Shown here: one piece after another, positions 22,455-34,929 of the stretch
Numbering within the stretch: the first letter of the stretch is position 1
How the letters are laid out: each line of letters begins with the position of its first letter
Assembly (NCBI RefSeq): GCF_963678635.1
Contig: NC_087062.1
Span: 68,914,223 to 68,978,222 of the forward strand
From: Symsagittifera roscoffensis
Lineage: Eukaryota > Xenacoelomorpha > Acoela > Convolutidae
Reading direction: 5' to 3'
DNA: 64,000 nucleotides
The notes under the pieces: generated by a model
What the model was told of the DNA's origin: nothing
Database searches by the model: none
The model's input: the letters and a program-made list of their open reading frames with translations, nothing else
Program-made: the position numbers and the translations under genes

Positions 22455-24029
22455 CCCATCCGGGGTTTAAAGAGTTTTAGTTTTTCGATGTTCTATTGTA
22501 GTGTAGGATGGGTGATAGTGTTTTTCTTTAGAGGATGCGAGCTTAGTCTTTTTTCGGGTTTCGAAGAAGAGATATTATTTAATCTGAAGATGGTTTTTGA
22601 TCGGTTGTGATGATTGTTGATCTGGTTGATTTTAGAGAATAGGAACATTGCTATTCTACATTGCTATTCTCAATCTTGTTCGGATGTGGCATGTAGTTCG
22701 ACTTTGGATGAAGTACCTGGTGACTTGGATCTGTACGTATACTTGAACATCGAGATGGCCATCGTTCTGTTGCAATGGGTTTCCTTTGCTGCGATGCCAA
22801 GTCGTACTTTAAATCCATTCAGTGTAGTGACTGTAGGCAGCATGTCAGTGGGTCTTGCCATTCCATAGTTGGGGTGTGATTGGGTTGTCAAGTTCCTTGC
22901 TGCTCGTCTTTGGGCTGTATATTATCTTTATACTACATTGTATTTTTTACATATATAAATCTTTGTTAATCTTGTTTTTTTAATCATGATCTTGTATTAA
23001 TTTTTATCGCAAAAGCGTTACTATTTTGTTCGGTTATTTTTAAGAGCTACTCACGCTTGAAAAAATATCTTCAAAAACAGAGTCGTGGGTGTCACAAAGC
23101 GTGGATGTAGCACGGTGGGTGAGTCCGGCTATATAGCATGCTCAGGACGTCCTCTTCTCGTGGGTTAGGCTAGAAGTGAGGGTATAATTTCATGCTCTCT
23201 TTTTGGAGCGTCCTGTTCTAGTTCAACCTTTCATGCTATTTTTTATTACTGGTGTTTTCTTTTGTTGTCTTAGTTATGTATTCTTCTCAAAAATTAAATT
23301 TTTTTTTGGGTTTGTCTTTCGACTTTTTGGTGTTTTGTTCTTTTGTGTTCAGACTTACAAGTAGTCTTCGAAAGAAAAATTTATCCAGTTTTAAGCTGGT
23401 GTTAATCCAGTTTGGGTACAGTGGGTTTTGTTTTCTTAGTCATGCTGTTGAGTTGTGGTTTGTGGTGCTTAGTAAGCTTGCGTTGGTTAGTTTGGAATCT
23501 TATATAATTCCTTTCCAACCGGGTTAAAGGCAAATTTGAAACGTGTTAAAACTTGTTAGAGTTATTATCAGTGAAGGTTAAAACTTAAATTCATTATTTT
23601 AAACAACTCTTCGTGGGCGAGCTGTGCGATTGTGGATCGAATTTTTGGGCGAGTAAATATAAGGAAGCGTCTTCGAAAAGGTTAGTACTGCTATTTGCAA
23701 TTTATGAACAATTTTTATTAATTTACTACTTTAAAAGTTTACTACTGCTTGATTTGGGGTTGAAATTATTAATTTATTTTCAATTGTTTGAAGATTTACT
23801 GCATTGGGGAAAAGAATTTATATATTAATTTTTTGCATTGTACGGGAGAAATTTACCGCTTTTTAATTGAAATTGGTTAATGAAAATTTATGAATCTAGA
23901 AAAAATTTCCTGTTTTTTATTTCGCATTTTGTTTTGTAGATGATTGAAGATCGTGCCTATGAAGAAAACAGTTATGAAGAATGGTTAGTTTTGTTCGAAT
24001 TTATTAGTTATTTATTTAGTTCGTATTAC
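22455..24029 (-). other. 3' noncoding region of the large retroelement
   Basis: No protein frame is conserved here. The region matches the + copy at 9140-10140 in blocks. The polypurine tract expected before the 3' LTR is weak: the minus strand reads CCCCGGATGGG directly before TGGAACC. Confidence 0.6.
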
Positions 24030-24669
24030 TTACTCGTCGGTAAAAAATCCATGGGGAAAAACGTCGTGGATGATGTCTGATGAGGTTAGTAATTTAGCTA
24101 GCATACGAAGGATGTGTTTATTTTGCAGAAGTGGCCAAGGCAATTCGAGTGCTTTAATGATGTTGTGCTCTTCAGTGCTAGGTGATAGTTCATTCGGTGT
24201 GTTTTGAATAAGATTATAGAGTTTATGATTATAGCGAGTTTTATGTATGAATTCTAGGATTGGGACTTCAACGGCCTGGAGGAATTCATGAGGGACGATT
24301 AGTGGGCGGGATTCGTCTACGTTTAGGAGTTTGGTTAGGGGACAGAAGATATACATCTGGCTGATGGGATCGTAATTTCGCAGGGTGCCTTGTAATTTAG
24401 TATTTTTTATGCAGTATGTGAAAACTAAGAAAAAATGGTTAGGTGTGTTTAGAGTTAATGTATTGATATCAATGGTGAGGTTGTCGTGCTGGTGTATTGA
24501 GAGTGTAATGGTGTTGAATGAGTTGGTAGTAAGTGTACGTGTGTGTTTGTTTAGTTCGTAACATGACATCATCGAGTGAACAGTGCAAATCACGTTCTTT
24601 GGGTGTGAGGAAATGAAAGGTTAGTAAAAAGTCATTTGTTAAAGTATGAATCATAAGCATGAATATCAC
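24030..24669 (-). pseudogene. Post-Env accessory protein of the retroelement (unknown family)
   Basis: Two overlapping frames (24669-24469 and 24593-24030) form one protein broken by a frameshift. They start with LLTFHFLTPKERDLHCS and run through YDPISQMYIFCPLTKLL to LASSDI-like LLTSSDIIHDVFPHGFF, about 200 residues. It is the last coding part before the noncoding tail. The + copy keeps the same peptide at 8101-8301 and diverged continuation to 8640, which implies past selection for coding. I recognise no motif, signal peptide or membrane span. It could be a separate gene or the C-terminal part of a longer post-Env frame. Confidence 0.6.
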
Positions 24670-25359
24670 GGAGTGCTGCTGAAATGACGTTTTCGTATTT
24701 TTTATTTAAGGTGCTGAGGGTGAAAGTTTAAGGTGCTGAGGGTGTGGGGTTTTGATGAAAAATTTTTCTGTTAGTTGGGGATTAGCAAATGGGTCGTTGT
24801 TTAGAAAGATGTCTTCGTTAGGTCGTATGATGTTATGATCGTATTAATCGATAGAATAATCATTAGATTTGGGTGCAGTGAATTTGATAAGTGATTGTCT
24901 GGTTGTCTGTATCCTATCTGTGTGAATTGTTTTGGGGTTAGTATTGTTGTTAGAAGGTAGAATTGGGTGCTGCACTTTTCATTGTCATAATTGGTGTTAT
25001 TTAGTGGCAGTGATAGTGGATTATTAAAGGGATAGAATGATGGCCATGAAAGTGTAGGGTATAATACGTGCTAGTTTACTTAATTGAGTCTCTCATCATT
25101 GGGGTCTGAATGGAAGTATGTGTTTTGTGGGAAAAAGGGTAGACATATTTGGAGAAATGCTTTGGTGTTAGTGTGAAGTGGATGATTGACAGATGTTGTG
25201 GATGTTCCTGGGTTAGATGGGAATAGAGTATTTGGGAATTTTCTTTTAAAGGTTCGGTAAGCTCTGGTTGTACTGGAGGATGGGGTTGATGAGGGAGTCG
25301 GGTTTTGTGAAGGGGTATAATGTGAATAGGAAGTTGGGTTTGATGGGTTGGATGATATT

Positions 25360-26150
25360 TTAGATTGTGAGAGTGGTGAATCTTAGTGTTTGAGGGTGTT
25401 GTAATTGTTGTTGCAGTGTGATGAAGTTATCAAGCTTGTGCGTTATTTGTGTGTTTTCTGAGTCGTTGTTATCGGATGGTTCACTGGTTAGAGGGGAATA
25501 TATGGGTGTCACATTTGAAATGGGAGAGGGAGGGGAAGGGGATTCAATTTTGACTTGGGAATGAATAGGTTGAAAGGGAAGTTGGGAAAATGCAGATAGT
25601 CGGGGTTCAGAGTTGACAAATTTGTCGGATGTTTCGATATCGGAGTTATTGAATTGGGAGATAGTGTTATATACTGTTGTGTTGGAATTAATGTCTGATT
25701 CCATGCTGGATGAAGCGCTATGATGAGGTGATTGAGATGGGGGGAAAGCAAAAAGTGGGATGTTGGGAAGGTTGTTCTGGAGGCTGGCTGGGTGGGAAAT
25801 TGATCGATGGAGGGATCCAACTTGGCAGCTCATCGTAGGCTAAAAGGTTGGTTGTTCTGAGAACGAAAGTTAGTGGTATGTGGAGGTTCTGTAAATTGTT
25901 CGTATCTGTGTTCTAGTCTGGATTGTTGGGTTATTATGTGTTGAATCGGGCTTTATTGATAATTACATCTCGAAGTTATGAGGTCTGTTAGGCCAATATT
26001 TCTGAGATTGTGCGGTACCAATGATAGGGGATGGTTATGATTTAGGTGTTGTAATTGTGTTGCTGTAGGCATTGTATTCGTATCGTTTCGTGATTCGTCA
26101 TATGTGTTTGGTGTTGTTGATAGCTTGGTATTGTATTCTTTTACTTGAGC
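25360..26150 (-). pseudogene. Ser/Pro/Thr-rich region after the Env anchor
   Basis: Minus-strand frames 25833-25360 and 25820-25509 overlap in different registers and are rich in Ser, Pro, Thr, Asn and Gln. They follow LDAQVKEYNTKLSTTPNTYDE near 26140, which reads like a cytoplasmic tail after a hydrophobic stretch. The same kind of composition occurs at 7410-7770 in the other copy. It may be the Env cytoplasmic tail or the start of a separate post-Env protein. No catalytic motif is visible. Confidence 0.4.
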
Positions 26151-26164
26151 GTCTAAAAGTATTT

Positions 26165-28421
26165 TTTTGATTAATTTAGAAAAAATTCCAAAACATCCTG
26201 CGAAAAATATGCGTGCTACGCTTGCTTGTTTGTTTACTTGTGTGTGTATTGCGCATGCATGTATTGTAGATTCCTTTTAAGAGAGAGAAAAAAATCCAAG
26301 AAAGTTAAACATTGCGTATAATATAGTCAATCTTTCTAAGATGTAGTAGGGCCATCCTAGAAAAGCAAGAAGTTCGTTTTTCTTAGATTCACAAAACTAA
26401 AAATATTTATCTGTGATATATCTTGTGGTCTGTATTTTTCGCCATTTAAGTAAATGTAATCTTTTATATCTTTAAAATATCCGCTATAGTCATGTGCGTA
26501 TATGTCTGAAAAACCTGCTGTTTCTGCAAGTTTGCGTAGGTTTTGATCTATGGCTTGTCGTTGTATTGTGTCCATTTTTGTGAGTAATTCTTGAAACTGT
26601 TGTGTTCGTATGTGATGTTGAATGTCGGATTTAGAGTATATGCCAATTGATTGTAAATCGATATTGGGATTGCGGGCAACAGCTCTAATGCTTTCTGGTG
26701 AAAGTTTTTTGAGTGGTTGCATAAGCGTAGGATATGGTGTGAGAAGATAGTATTTATCTTCGTCAGTATTTAATGGTACTACATTGTGGCTATTTTTTGA
26801 TCCACATGGAACTGCTGTATCCCAAAAATAAGTTCATCGGGAGAGTGTATCAACAAAATGTACTTTATTTTTGTAGAATATTGAGATTTTTTTGTAGCAT
26901 CTTTTGTCTTCAAAATCACATAAAGGTGATATGTTTTTGGTACAAGTGTAATACCATAATATATTTCCTTCGTAGTCAATAAAATTTGATCTGTTACCTG
27001 ACAACATATATGCTGCATAAGGGAATTTAAGTACTGCTAGTGCAAGCGATTGTAAAATTTGTGTGCGTTCAAGTTCGCATAATAAGATTCTACTTATTGT
27101 GTAGTCCAATTTCATGTCTAAGTGAATGTCATAGTGAAATGCGCCAAAATTAGTGTTGTTCATGAGTGACAGTTCTTGTAAGCGTGTACTGTCCTTGTCT
27201 TGTGGTTTTAATTTTCCACCAATTCTTCCTGTATTTTTTAAAAATTGTACTGGGACATATGAGTTTTCGTCAGTGGTTGAATGAGATGTAGTCATTGGAT
27301 GTATAGTTAATTTCCCTGTATTCATGTCGAAACCTTCTTTTATTCGACAAGAGTTTTTGAGTATTGTGTTTTGTAAAGTGGTTTGGTTTATTTACATGCA
27401 AGTTCCGTTTCTGGGTATATTTGGAAACGTTTCAACTTATTTTCTATTCCATGAATGTTTCTAAAACTATAATTACCGTGTCTGAGCTGATCAAAATTTA
27501 CATTTTCAAACGGGATAGATTCAATAAAACAATTTTGGTGAAATTTTATTTTTCTAGCGTAAATTTTTGCTACTTGAAATGTGGTACAGGTGTCTTTGGG
27601 GAACCAAACAATTGTTGCTTGTGTGCGTGTAGTATGATCGCAGTATCCTAGGCCGTTTTTGCGAGGGAGTCCGATTCCTTGATAAATTATAGCGTCATCT
27701 TTTAAATCACGTGTTAGTTGTACTTTTTCAAGTTGTGTTTTCCAATCAAAAAACATTATTTCTTGGTATCCTTTATTTTTTGTGTCGGCTTTACAATTTG
27801 ATGGTTGTTTATTCCAATGTGTGGTATCCAATTTTTGTCATGGAGATCGTAATTTAATCTTCCATGGGCTCCGTGGAAGGGAAATTTGTCATCTAGTTTT
27901 ATATGACCCTGGTATCTTTCAAGTTCGGCTTGATGTGCGGAACCTGGAAAAACTTGGAAGTTGACCAATTTTCTGGTTGTGCCTTTGTTTGTTGTAATTT
28001 TTAATCGTTCAAGTTAGTTTTTGCAATAGTCAGGGCTGAGGTGTAAAAATCGTTCGATGTTTTTTTGGTAGAAGGATTCATGATCTAGTCTGTTTTTGTT
28101 TCCGGTTGAAACTTGGGAACAACGTACCTTCTTTTTGGAAAATGTTGCTGTGAATTAATATTCTGTTAGCGTTTTAGCTCATGCTTTTGAGTGAAGTGTT
28201 GCTATTATGTTTGTTGTTTCGATTGATTGTGGTTCTGATTCGCATTGAGTGACTTGGTTTATTGCATATTTGAGTAATGTTTTTTGTTCATTTTCTTCAC
28301 AGTCACAGTGTGTGACTAGTAAATCCTGGGGTCCTGTTCGGACCGAAGGATTTTTATGATCGGGTTTTGAGAGATTGAAAAACAGAAGAGTCTGAAAAAC
28401 TAGTATCTTTAGAAGATACAT
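26165..28421 (-). pseudogene. Env-like glycoprotein of the large retroelement
   Basis: A hydrophobic start, MYLLKILVFQTLLFFNLS at 28421, looks like a signal peptide. A Cys-containing ectodomain follows in consecutive but frameshifted frames: 28421-28179, 27968-27756, 27831-27388, 27325-26834, 27018-26779 and 26722-26357. Cysteines occur as CDCEEN, VTQCES, YTCTKNISPLCDFEDKRC. A helical stretch HHIRTQQFQELLTKMDTIQR lies near the end, and ARIFFAGCFGIFSKLIKKI near 26225-26170 may be a membrane anchor. By position (after pol) and layout this is a captured viral-type fusion glycoprotein. Among families I know, the order of landmarks resembles jingchuvirus-type glycoproteins reported in arthropod retroelements, but this needs a search. 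Several frameshifts make it non-functional. Confidence 0.65.
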
Positions 28422-28528
28422 GTGTATGATAGTCCTAATTATGAATTATTAAAAGTGATATATCCAATTGTCTTTTTTGTGTACGTATCGTATTTGCAGA
28501 TGATTTCTGTTGTTATAAATGGGGAAGA

Positions 28529-29391
28529 TTAAGATTGAGCTGTTATATTTGGAGGGGCTAGGGATAAGTGATGATGAATTATATTATTTAGTCTTACTGT
28601 GATTTCAAATTTTAGCGTCAAATCATATTGTGTAATTTTTTGTATATAATGTTTTTGTGTATCTTTGTGGATAACTTGTCGATATTGTAATCTGTTAAGT
28701 GCCCAGATGTGTAATCTGTTACTTCCGTGATGTTGTCCAAATAATGGAGGGGGTGCTGCGAATGTATTCCAGTCTAATCGTAGGTGCATGTTATTTGTTG
28801 AATTTTCCCTATATCTGGCGCCGCAAATTTGGAGGAAATGGTGTTTGTGAAATTTGAGGTTGAACGGAGTGAAAGAGTTTCAGGTAGTGACAAAGATGTG
28901 TCAGATGAAACGTCTTTTGGATCATTCACTAAATTTCTTTCGCCTTGGGTAAAAGCTTGTGTCATCCAAAATGGGAGATGCTCTGTAGTGGCTGGGGGGT
29001 TGAAAGGGTTTTCTCTGATTTGTTCAGATGTAGGGGTTGAAGCTAAATAATCTGAGGGAATGTTCGATGTGTTTTGTTGTACTGGATTCTGTGGGGTACT
29101 TTGAATTGTACTATAAGAAAGGTTTATTTGATTTGTTGTAGGCGAGTGAGGTATGTTGAATTGAACTCTGGTGTATTGTAGATTTCTATTTCGTCGTAGA
29201 TGAATAATTTGTCTTGAATAATTGATTTGAATAATTGATGAATAATTGATTTCGAGCGTATTTTGGTTTTGACTTTGCTGTCTTGCTCTATTAAGACCTT
29301 GTTGGAGAGGGGGGTATATACTATATACTGGTTCGTATTGTGGTTTGCTCTGCGATGCTTGGCGAATTACTGGTTCTAGTGGTTCGGACAA
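28529..29391 (-). pseudogene. Pre-Env accessory region of the retroelement (unknown family)
   Basis: The frame at 29391-28774 starts MSEPLEPVIRQASQSKPQYE and is rich in Gln, Asn, Ser, Thr and Pro over 205 residues. A second frame, 28789-28529, begins MHLRLDWNTFAAPPPLFGQH and carries several His and Gln. A frame change joins them. It precedes the Env signal peptide by about 100 bp and has a decayed counterpart at 4600-5230. I know no family for it. Disorder-like composition would suit a nucleic-acid-binding or scaffold role, which is speculation. Confidence 0.5.
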
Positions 29392-30589
29392 TCGTGCGTG
29401 TCTTTCTTCAAATGTTTATGGATTGTTTTAAAAAGAGATGCGGGTTGATGATTGGGGGTTATTTGTTTGAGTATTTGTTAGTGTTATTGGATGTTGTTGG
29501 ACGTTGTTGGTGGGGACTGATGTGGTGGTTGTTTATTAGCAATTTTGGAAAGTTTCTGGGAAAACTATTTATTTATGAGAAAATTTTGTGCTTTTTGTAA
29601 TATTCTTGAATGAAAAGTATTAAAAATACTGTTGCTTATGCGATGGTTGGAATAGCCTTTTTATACATTTGCACATTGTCATTACAAGGGATGTTGAAAA
29701 AGTGAGAAACATTATAAAAAGAAGAAAAACACCTGTTCTACTGAATAGATGTTGGAACATTTAGATAATTATTTGAAATATCGTACCTGAGGAGGTGGTC
29801 AATGATTTTGGAGAAATTAACGTAGGTTTGGGCTAGGAAAAAACGATGAAAAAATTGCAAAAAAGGGTGAGGATGAATATTTGTAAAATGTCGGATATGA
29901 AACTTATACAAGGTTTGAAAAAATTGGAAAGAATTGAAAAAGGTTTGAAAGTATATTATGAAATTTGTTGACTGTTCGAAAAAGATGCATTTGAGGAATT
30001 GATTTTTTCGTTGAATTATTATTTATTTTTAGAGGCTAAACTCAAGTGTGGTCAGATTATTTATTGGTTTTTGAAAGTGGGTTGGATTTCGGCAATTTTT
30101 GATAAAGGAAAGTTTGGAGGGCTTTTAAGAGTCTTTCTGGTGTTTTGTGTTTTTTTGTTGGATGATTCGGGGTATCTAAGAGATATTCTTACTTTAGGCT
30201 AAATGATCATGTCCATTTTGTTCTTTAGGCTAATTTAATATTTTTGCCTGAGGGGTTTCTGAGGTCTAAGTTGGGACGAAATTGTTGATCTTTGTAATGC
30301 TTGATAGGGGAGGGTTGTAATATTGAGACTTTGTTTATTTCAGGTGTCCATGTTTGGCGGTTTGCTTATTTTTGACCTGGAGGTCTTTTAGTTATAGTTA
30401 GCGATTGGCTTGAGGGTGATTGTTTGTCGGCTAAAGAAATCGTGTTAAAAATGAGGTGGTGATTCGGAAAGGTTTCTGATTGGCTGAAATGGAACTAGTT
30501 TGTTCAATTGCTGTTCAGCATGATTTTTGAGAAAATGTTCGTTTTATGAAAAAATTTTCAAGAGGTGAAAATGTTAATTAATTTTAAAG
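29392..30589 (-). other. Interval between pol tail and pre-Env region
   Basis: Minus-strand translation is broken in all frames, with short matches to the + copy between 3810 and 4600. No product can be assigned; it may be an intron-like or leader segment for a spliced Env message, or decayed coding sequence. Confidence 0.35.
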
Positions 30590-31505
30590 TGGTTTCTGAA
30601 ATTCAACTTCCATTAATATTTTAGATTGTGGGATGAATATTTTGTAATTTTTTCGTGGCTGATTACGAAGTCGCGATAATTGTCTATGTAGAGATTTTTC
30701 TTTTTGATCTTGTGTCAGAACTTTTTCTTGTAATTTTCAAATTTTTTCTTTCTAATTGAGGTATCTTTTTGTTGTCTACGTTTTTTGATATTTTTTTGGT
30801 AAGTTCTTTTTCATTTTTATCTAAATGTATTTGGATGGGTACATATCAAAGCTTTGATTTTGATTGTAATATGAATTATTTTGAATAACTTTAAGTCCTG
30901 TAAAAGAGTATACTTGAGTAAATTCTCGAAGGGCGTACTCTTTTGGGAAATAAGGTAAAAGATTATTTTAATGTTGAACGATTTTTCTTTTGTTTAAGTC
31001 TGTAAGTTTGTATGTTATATCAGTGGGTTTATCAATTATTTGATATGGTCCTTTTCGGAGTGGTTGTAGTTTTTTTAGAAATTCCTTTTTGTGTTGTAAA
31101 GTTTGGAATTAAAAAGTATGTTCCGAATTTTAATTTTGTAGCTGGAGTAAATCGGGAATTTATTTGGGAATTTAAATTTTGTCTTTGTAACAATTTTTTC
31201 CAATTGTCACAATTTTTTACAATTTAAAGATTTTTAACAATGTTACCTTTTGGGTAATAAGGTAAAAGATTGTTTCAATGTTGAACGATTTTTCTTTTGT
31301 CTAAGTCTGTAAATTTGTATGTTATATCAGTGGGTTTATCAATTATTTGATATGGTCCTTTTCGGAGTGGTTGTAATTTTTTGGAAATTCCTTTTTGTGT
31401 TGTGAAGTTTGGAATTAAAACAAATGTTCCGATTTTTAAATCTGTTGCTGGTGTAAGACGTGAATTGATTTGATTATTTATGATTTGCTTTCGTAACAAT
31501 TTTTT
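30590..31505 (-). pseudogene. Integrase C-terminal GPY domain, tandemly duplicated, plus pol tail
   Basis: The minus frame 31499-31275 has ATDLKIGTFVLIPNF and LRKGPYQIIDKPTDITYKF, the GPY/F module found at the C-terminus of Ty3-type integrases. A second copy of the same roughly 259-bp segment lies immediately downstream at 30941-31199, about 307 bp away, encoding LRKGPYQIIDKP again. After it comes the pol tail RLRNQPRKNYKIFIPQSK near 30690-30590. The duplication is absent from the part of the + copy that survives, which starts after this point. The module normally contacts DNA or chromatin during integration. Confidence 0.75.
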
Positions 31506-31756
31506 ATTAAATTATTTTTTGATAAATTTCATTGTGTTTTTTGCCTCTGTTTAAAATCCAATCGGTGTGTGTACCGGAAGCTAATTCTAAAATTTGTAGA
31601 TGATGAAAGTGATCTTCATCGTGGGTATGTAGTGGTAGATTGTAACATATTGATTCTGTAGTTGGCTGGCAATAATCTTGTGCAGTTTGAAGAATTTGAT
31701 GTGAATTATCGGTTTCCGTGGTTTTTGGATATAAACCATTTCATAAGGTGATAGGC

Positions 31757-32416
31757 TTAGGTTGTTGTGTTTTGTGAATTATAAGATAGTGGGTATAGTT
31801 TTACATCTGTTGACCATTCAGTATATCGTGTGTCATTTCCGTTAATGATACATCTAAGATATTCTTGTAGTGAACGGTTCATAACTTCGACTAATCCATT
31901 AGTACAAGGTGCGTGGGATGTACGTGGTTTGTGTTTATTGTTATATAAGTGGCATAGTGTAATGATGTCGTTGTTTATAAATTCAGTGCCAATATCTGTG
32001 ACAAGGATTTCGGGTAAACCAAATTTTGCTATCCAGTGTTCATAAATTGTTGCATATAAATAATAAGCATTGCAATGAGGTACTGGGTTAAGTGCTACAT
32101 ATTGTGTGAATGCATCTACTATGACCATTATATTTGAGTTTCCTTCTGAGGATGGTGATATTGGTCCTTTTGTATCGAATGAAATTATGTGATTGAATTA
32201 TAGACTTTGTCCTTTAAAATCTTGTTTTCCTGCGATTTGTTTTTGGTTTTGGAATGGTTTGTTTAATTGACATGTTATGCAATCGTTGCATAACACTTTG
32301 ATCCAAATTGGTGCATTTGGGAAATGAAAACATTGTATGAAATTTGAGTATGTTTTTTCTGCTCCTGAGTGTCCTTTAGTGTGTAAAGCGTGAGAGGTAT
32401 GAAAAGCTATAAGCAT
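31757..32416 (-). pseudogene. Integrase, zinc-binding and DDE catalytic domains
   Basis: Frame 32416-32198 carries the HHCC zinc-binding domain: HTKGHSGAEKTYSNF, then CNDCITCQLNKP (C-x2-C). Frame 32128-31757 carries the catalytic core with the first Asp in VIVDAFTQYVAL, the second in VTDIGTEF and the Glu in NGLVEVMNRSL. Family members usually show a Gly where this copy has Val before MNRS. The order after RNase H is that of Ty3/gypsy elements. Frames are separated by stops, so no full integrase is made. Confidence 0.85.
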
Positions 32417-33200
32417 AATACTTAAAGGTAGGCAGGGTACTTTGATATCGGATGTTTGGTATTCTAGGATATCTGTGTTTTCGTTGATAAAGATGTTGTT
32501 AAATTTTCTGAACTATCTAAGAAGGGTTTTGTTTCCTAGAATGGTGGTATCGGCTTTAATTGGCTTGGTTTTATATTTGCCTAGTGACTGGGTCAAGGTT
32601 TTGATGTTTTTTAAAATAATTCGAGTGTTATTTTTGAGTTTTTGGGCGAAAAATGTTTTCAATTTCTATATTTGATAGAGGTTTTTTATCTAGTGGGTCA
32701 TGAAGGTTAAAAACATGGTTTTTGTATATTTTGAATCATTATTTGGTGGGCCTGATAAGTTTCTACTATCAATGAGATTTTCTTTTTCTATTAAAGGGAA
32801 AGGTTTTTTTAATATAATTTTTGTTTGTCTGTTTTTGCTGTGTGTTGTTTTTTATCCATGAAAAGTATAGTATCGGATTGAATATAGATTTTCCTAGTAG
32901 GTCTACTTCGTAGTGATTGTTTTGACAATCTAGATATAGTAGAAAATGTTGTTTTTACTGCATATTTGCATTGTTAACTTGGTGAAGTTTCATCTTAATT
33001 AAAAATTTAATATTTTGTGGTATTTCAACCGTTGTTTTTCTTGTTAATAATTCAGGTGGTGTACTTCTACTGAGAGTATCGGGTAGTGCGAGGTTTTTTC
33101 CTGCTGTCCAAACTATATGTAATTTTGGGAATTTCCTTAAAATTAGTTGAAATCTATAAACTCTATTGTTTGGGTTTGATTTTTGTGTAAAAAGAAAGAT

Positions 33201-34915
33201 TTATGGTTTATGATCTGTAAATAAAACTGTTGGATGTTTAGATCTAAGTATTAAAAATTCATATTCTGTGAGTGTATATATTACGGCTGTGCATTCTCTC
33301 ATAGCAGTAGAGAGTCTAAGTTCAGCTTGTGTGAATAGCTTAGAGTTTGCGGAAATGAGGTTCATTTTAGTTGTTCCAATGTGAGTTTGTAATAATGCTG
33401 CGCCGATGCCAAAATTTGAGGCGTCGCAAATGGCATAAAATGGTTGATCGGGATCTGGAATAGTGTTTGATAATTGTTCTGTGAGAAGAGTTTTTATCTC
33501 TTCAAATCGTTTCTGATGTTCTGTTGTCCATTCAAAATTATTCTGCTGTCTAAGGATGTTGTAAATTGATCTTAAGTATAGCTGCAGTTTGTATAAGTAT
33601 TTACTTAAGAAGTTAAACATTCCAAACAATTCTTGTATTTTCTTCTTATTTGAAATAATATTTGATGATATTTTTCTAAGACAATGAACATTTCGCCTTT
33701 GTTTGTGATTGCATAAAAACATCGTCTAAATATGTGATTGCACTTTTATTGAGTATTAGTGGTCTGAAATTTTTACTCATAAATGCTGAAAATGCTGCTG
33801 GTCCTATGGAAATTCCATAGAATAATCTGTTGAATTCGTATTGTTGATTTCCAATAACGAATTGTGTTAATCGTCTTGATTGTTCGTCTAACGGCATTTG
33901 ATTATATCCACTATTCATATCTGCTGTTGTGAAATATTTACCGTTTATTTTTGTGAGAATTACTTGAATTGGTTCGATCGGCCAATTACATTTAGATTCA
34001 TCAATAAGTGAATTGAGGTAACTTGCATCTAGAATTAATTTTAATGATTCTCATTTTGCTAAAATGATAACGGGGTTTATGAATGTGTTACCTTTTGGCT
34101 GTTCTTCTTTATTTACTGGAGAGATGATTTCTTATTTAGTATTTTATTATTTTTATTTTTAGTATTTCAAGTAATCGGTTGAATTTGTCTTGTAAGTGAA
34201 TTGGGACTTTACGTGCTTGATGTTTTTTGAAAACTGCATCAGGTTTTAGAGGTAAATGTAATGGTGAATTTACTTTTCCAACATCAAATTTAGATGTTGC
34301 GTAAGCTTTTGGGTATTTTATTTATAAGTCAGATAATTGTTCAAATTCTTTTTGTGTTATATGAGAGTGTTGGAAGCTGAACATTGTTAAGAACTTTTGT
34401 TGCTCTCTCGTTTATTTTGATATTTGAAATGTTGGTTTAAAGTAGGGTGTCTTTGTGAAATAATTTGTATTTCGTTTTTCATTGCTTAAAATTTTGTTCA
34501 TCGAAAATTTTTTGTCAAGAATTGTTGATTGACATATATCTAGTAGTTTTAAAATATTATCTACTCTATACGCTATTTCTTTTGCGGGAGAAATTGTTGC
34601 GTTAGTTTCACAAAAACCTAAGAGTTCTAGAGGTAGGGTTATTTTATATGGAGAATTGTTATATATTGGTAAAGAAATCTTATCGGAGTTTGAGTCTTTC
34701 ATGTATTTGATAGATTTATGAATTGGTCTGAATTCAAGGTCAGGCATAAGGAGATGTTGTTTATTTTGTTCTTTATCATTTTGGTGAACTTGTTTGATTG
34801 AGAAGTTATACACATTTCCTGGTCGTGGTTTCAGGTGTTTCCGTTCCTGATTCCTTATGGGGTAAAACTTAGAGAAAAATGGTGGTTGTTTGTTTATTCT
34901 TTGAAAAAATGTCAA
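33201..34915 (-). pseudogene. Reverse transcriptase and RNase H
   Basis: Frame 34915-34412 is the connector upstream of RT. Frame 33918-33676 shows the RT palm with SGYNQMPL, FGISIGPAAFSAF-like YGISIGPAAFSAFM and the catalytic YLDD at 33732-33721. Frame 33722-33201 continues with the thumb (KKIQELFGMFNFLSKYL) and RNase H, including DASNFGIGAALLQ and the TDHKP box. The frame changes right after YLDD, and the thumb region is shortened, consistent with a deletion. YLDD and the RT-RNase H-integrase order place the element in the Ty3 group. Confidence 0.9.
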
Positions 34916-34929
34916 AGCTGTTTTTTTTT

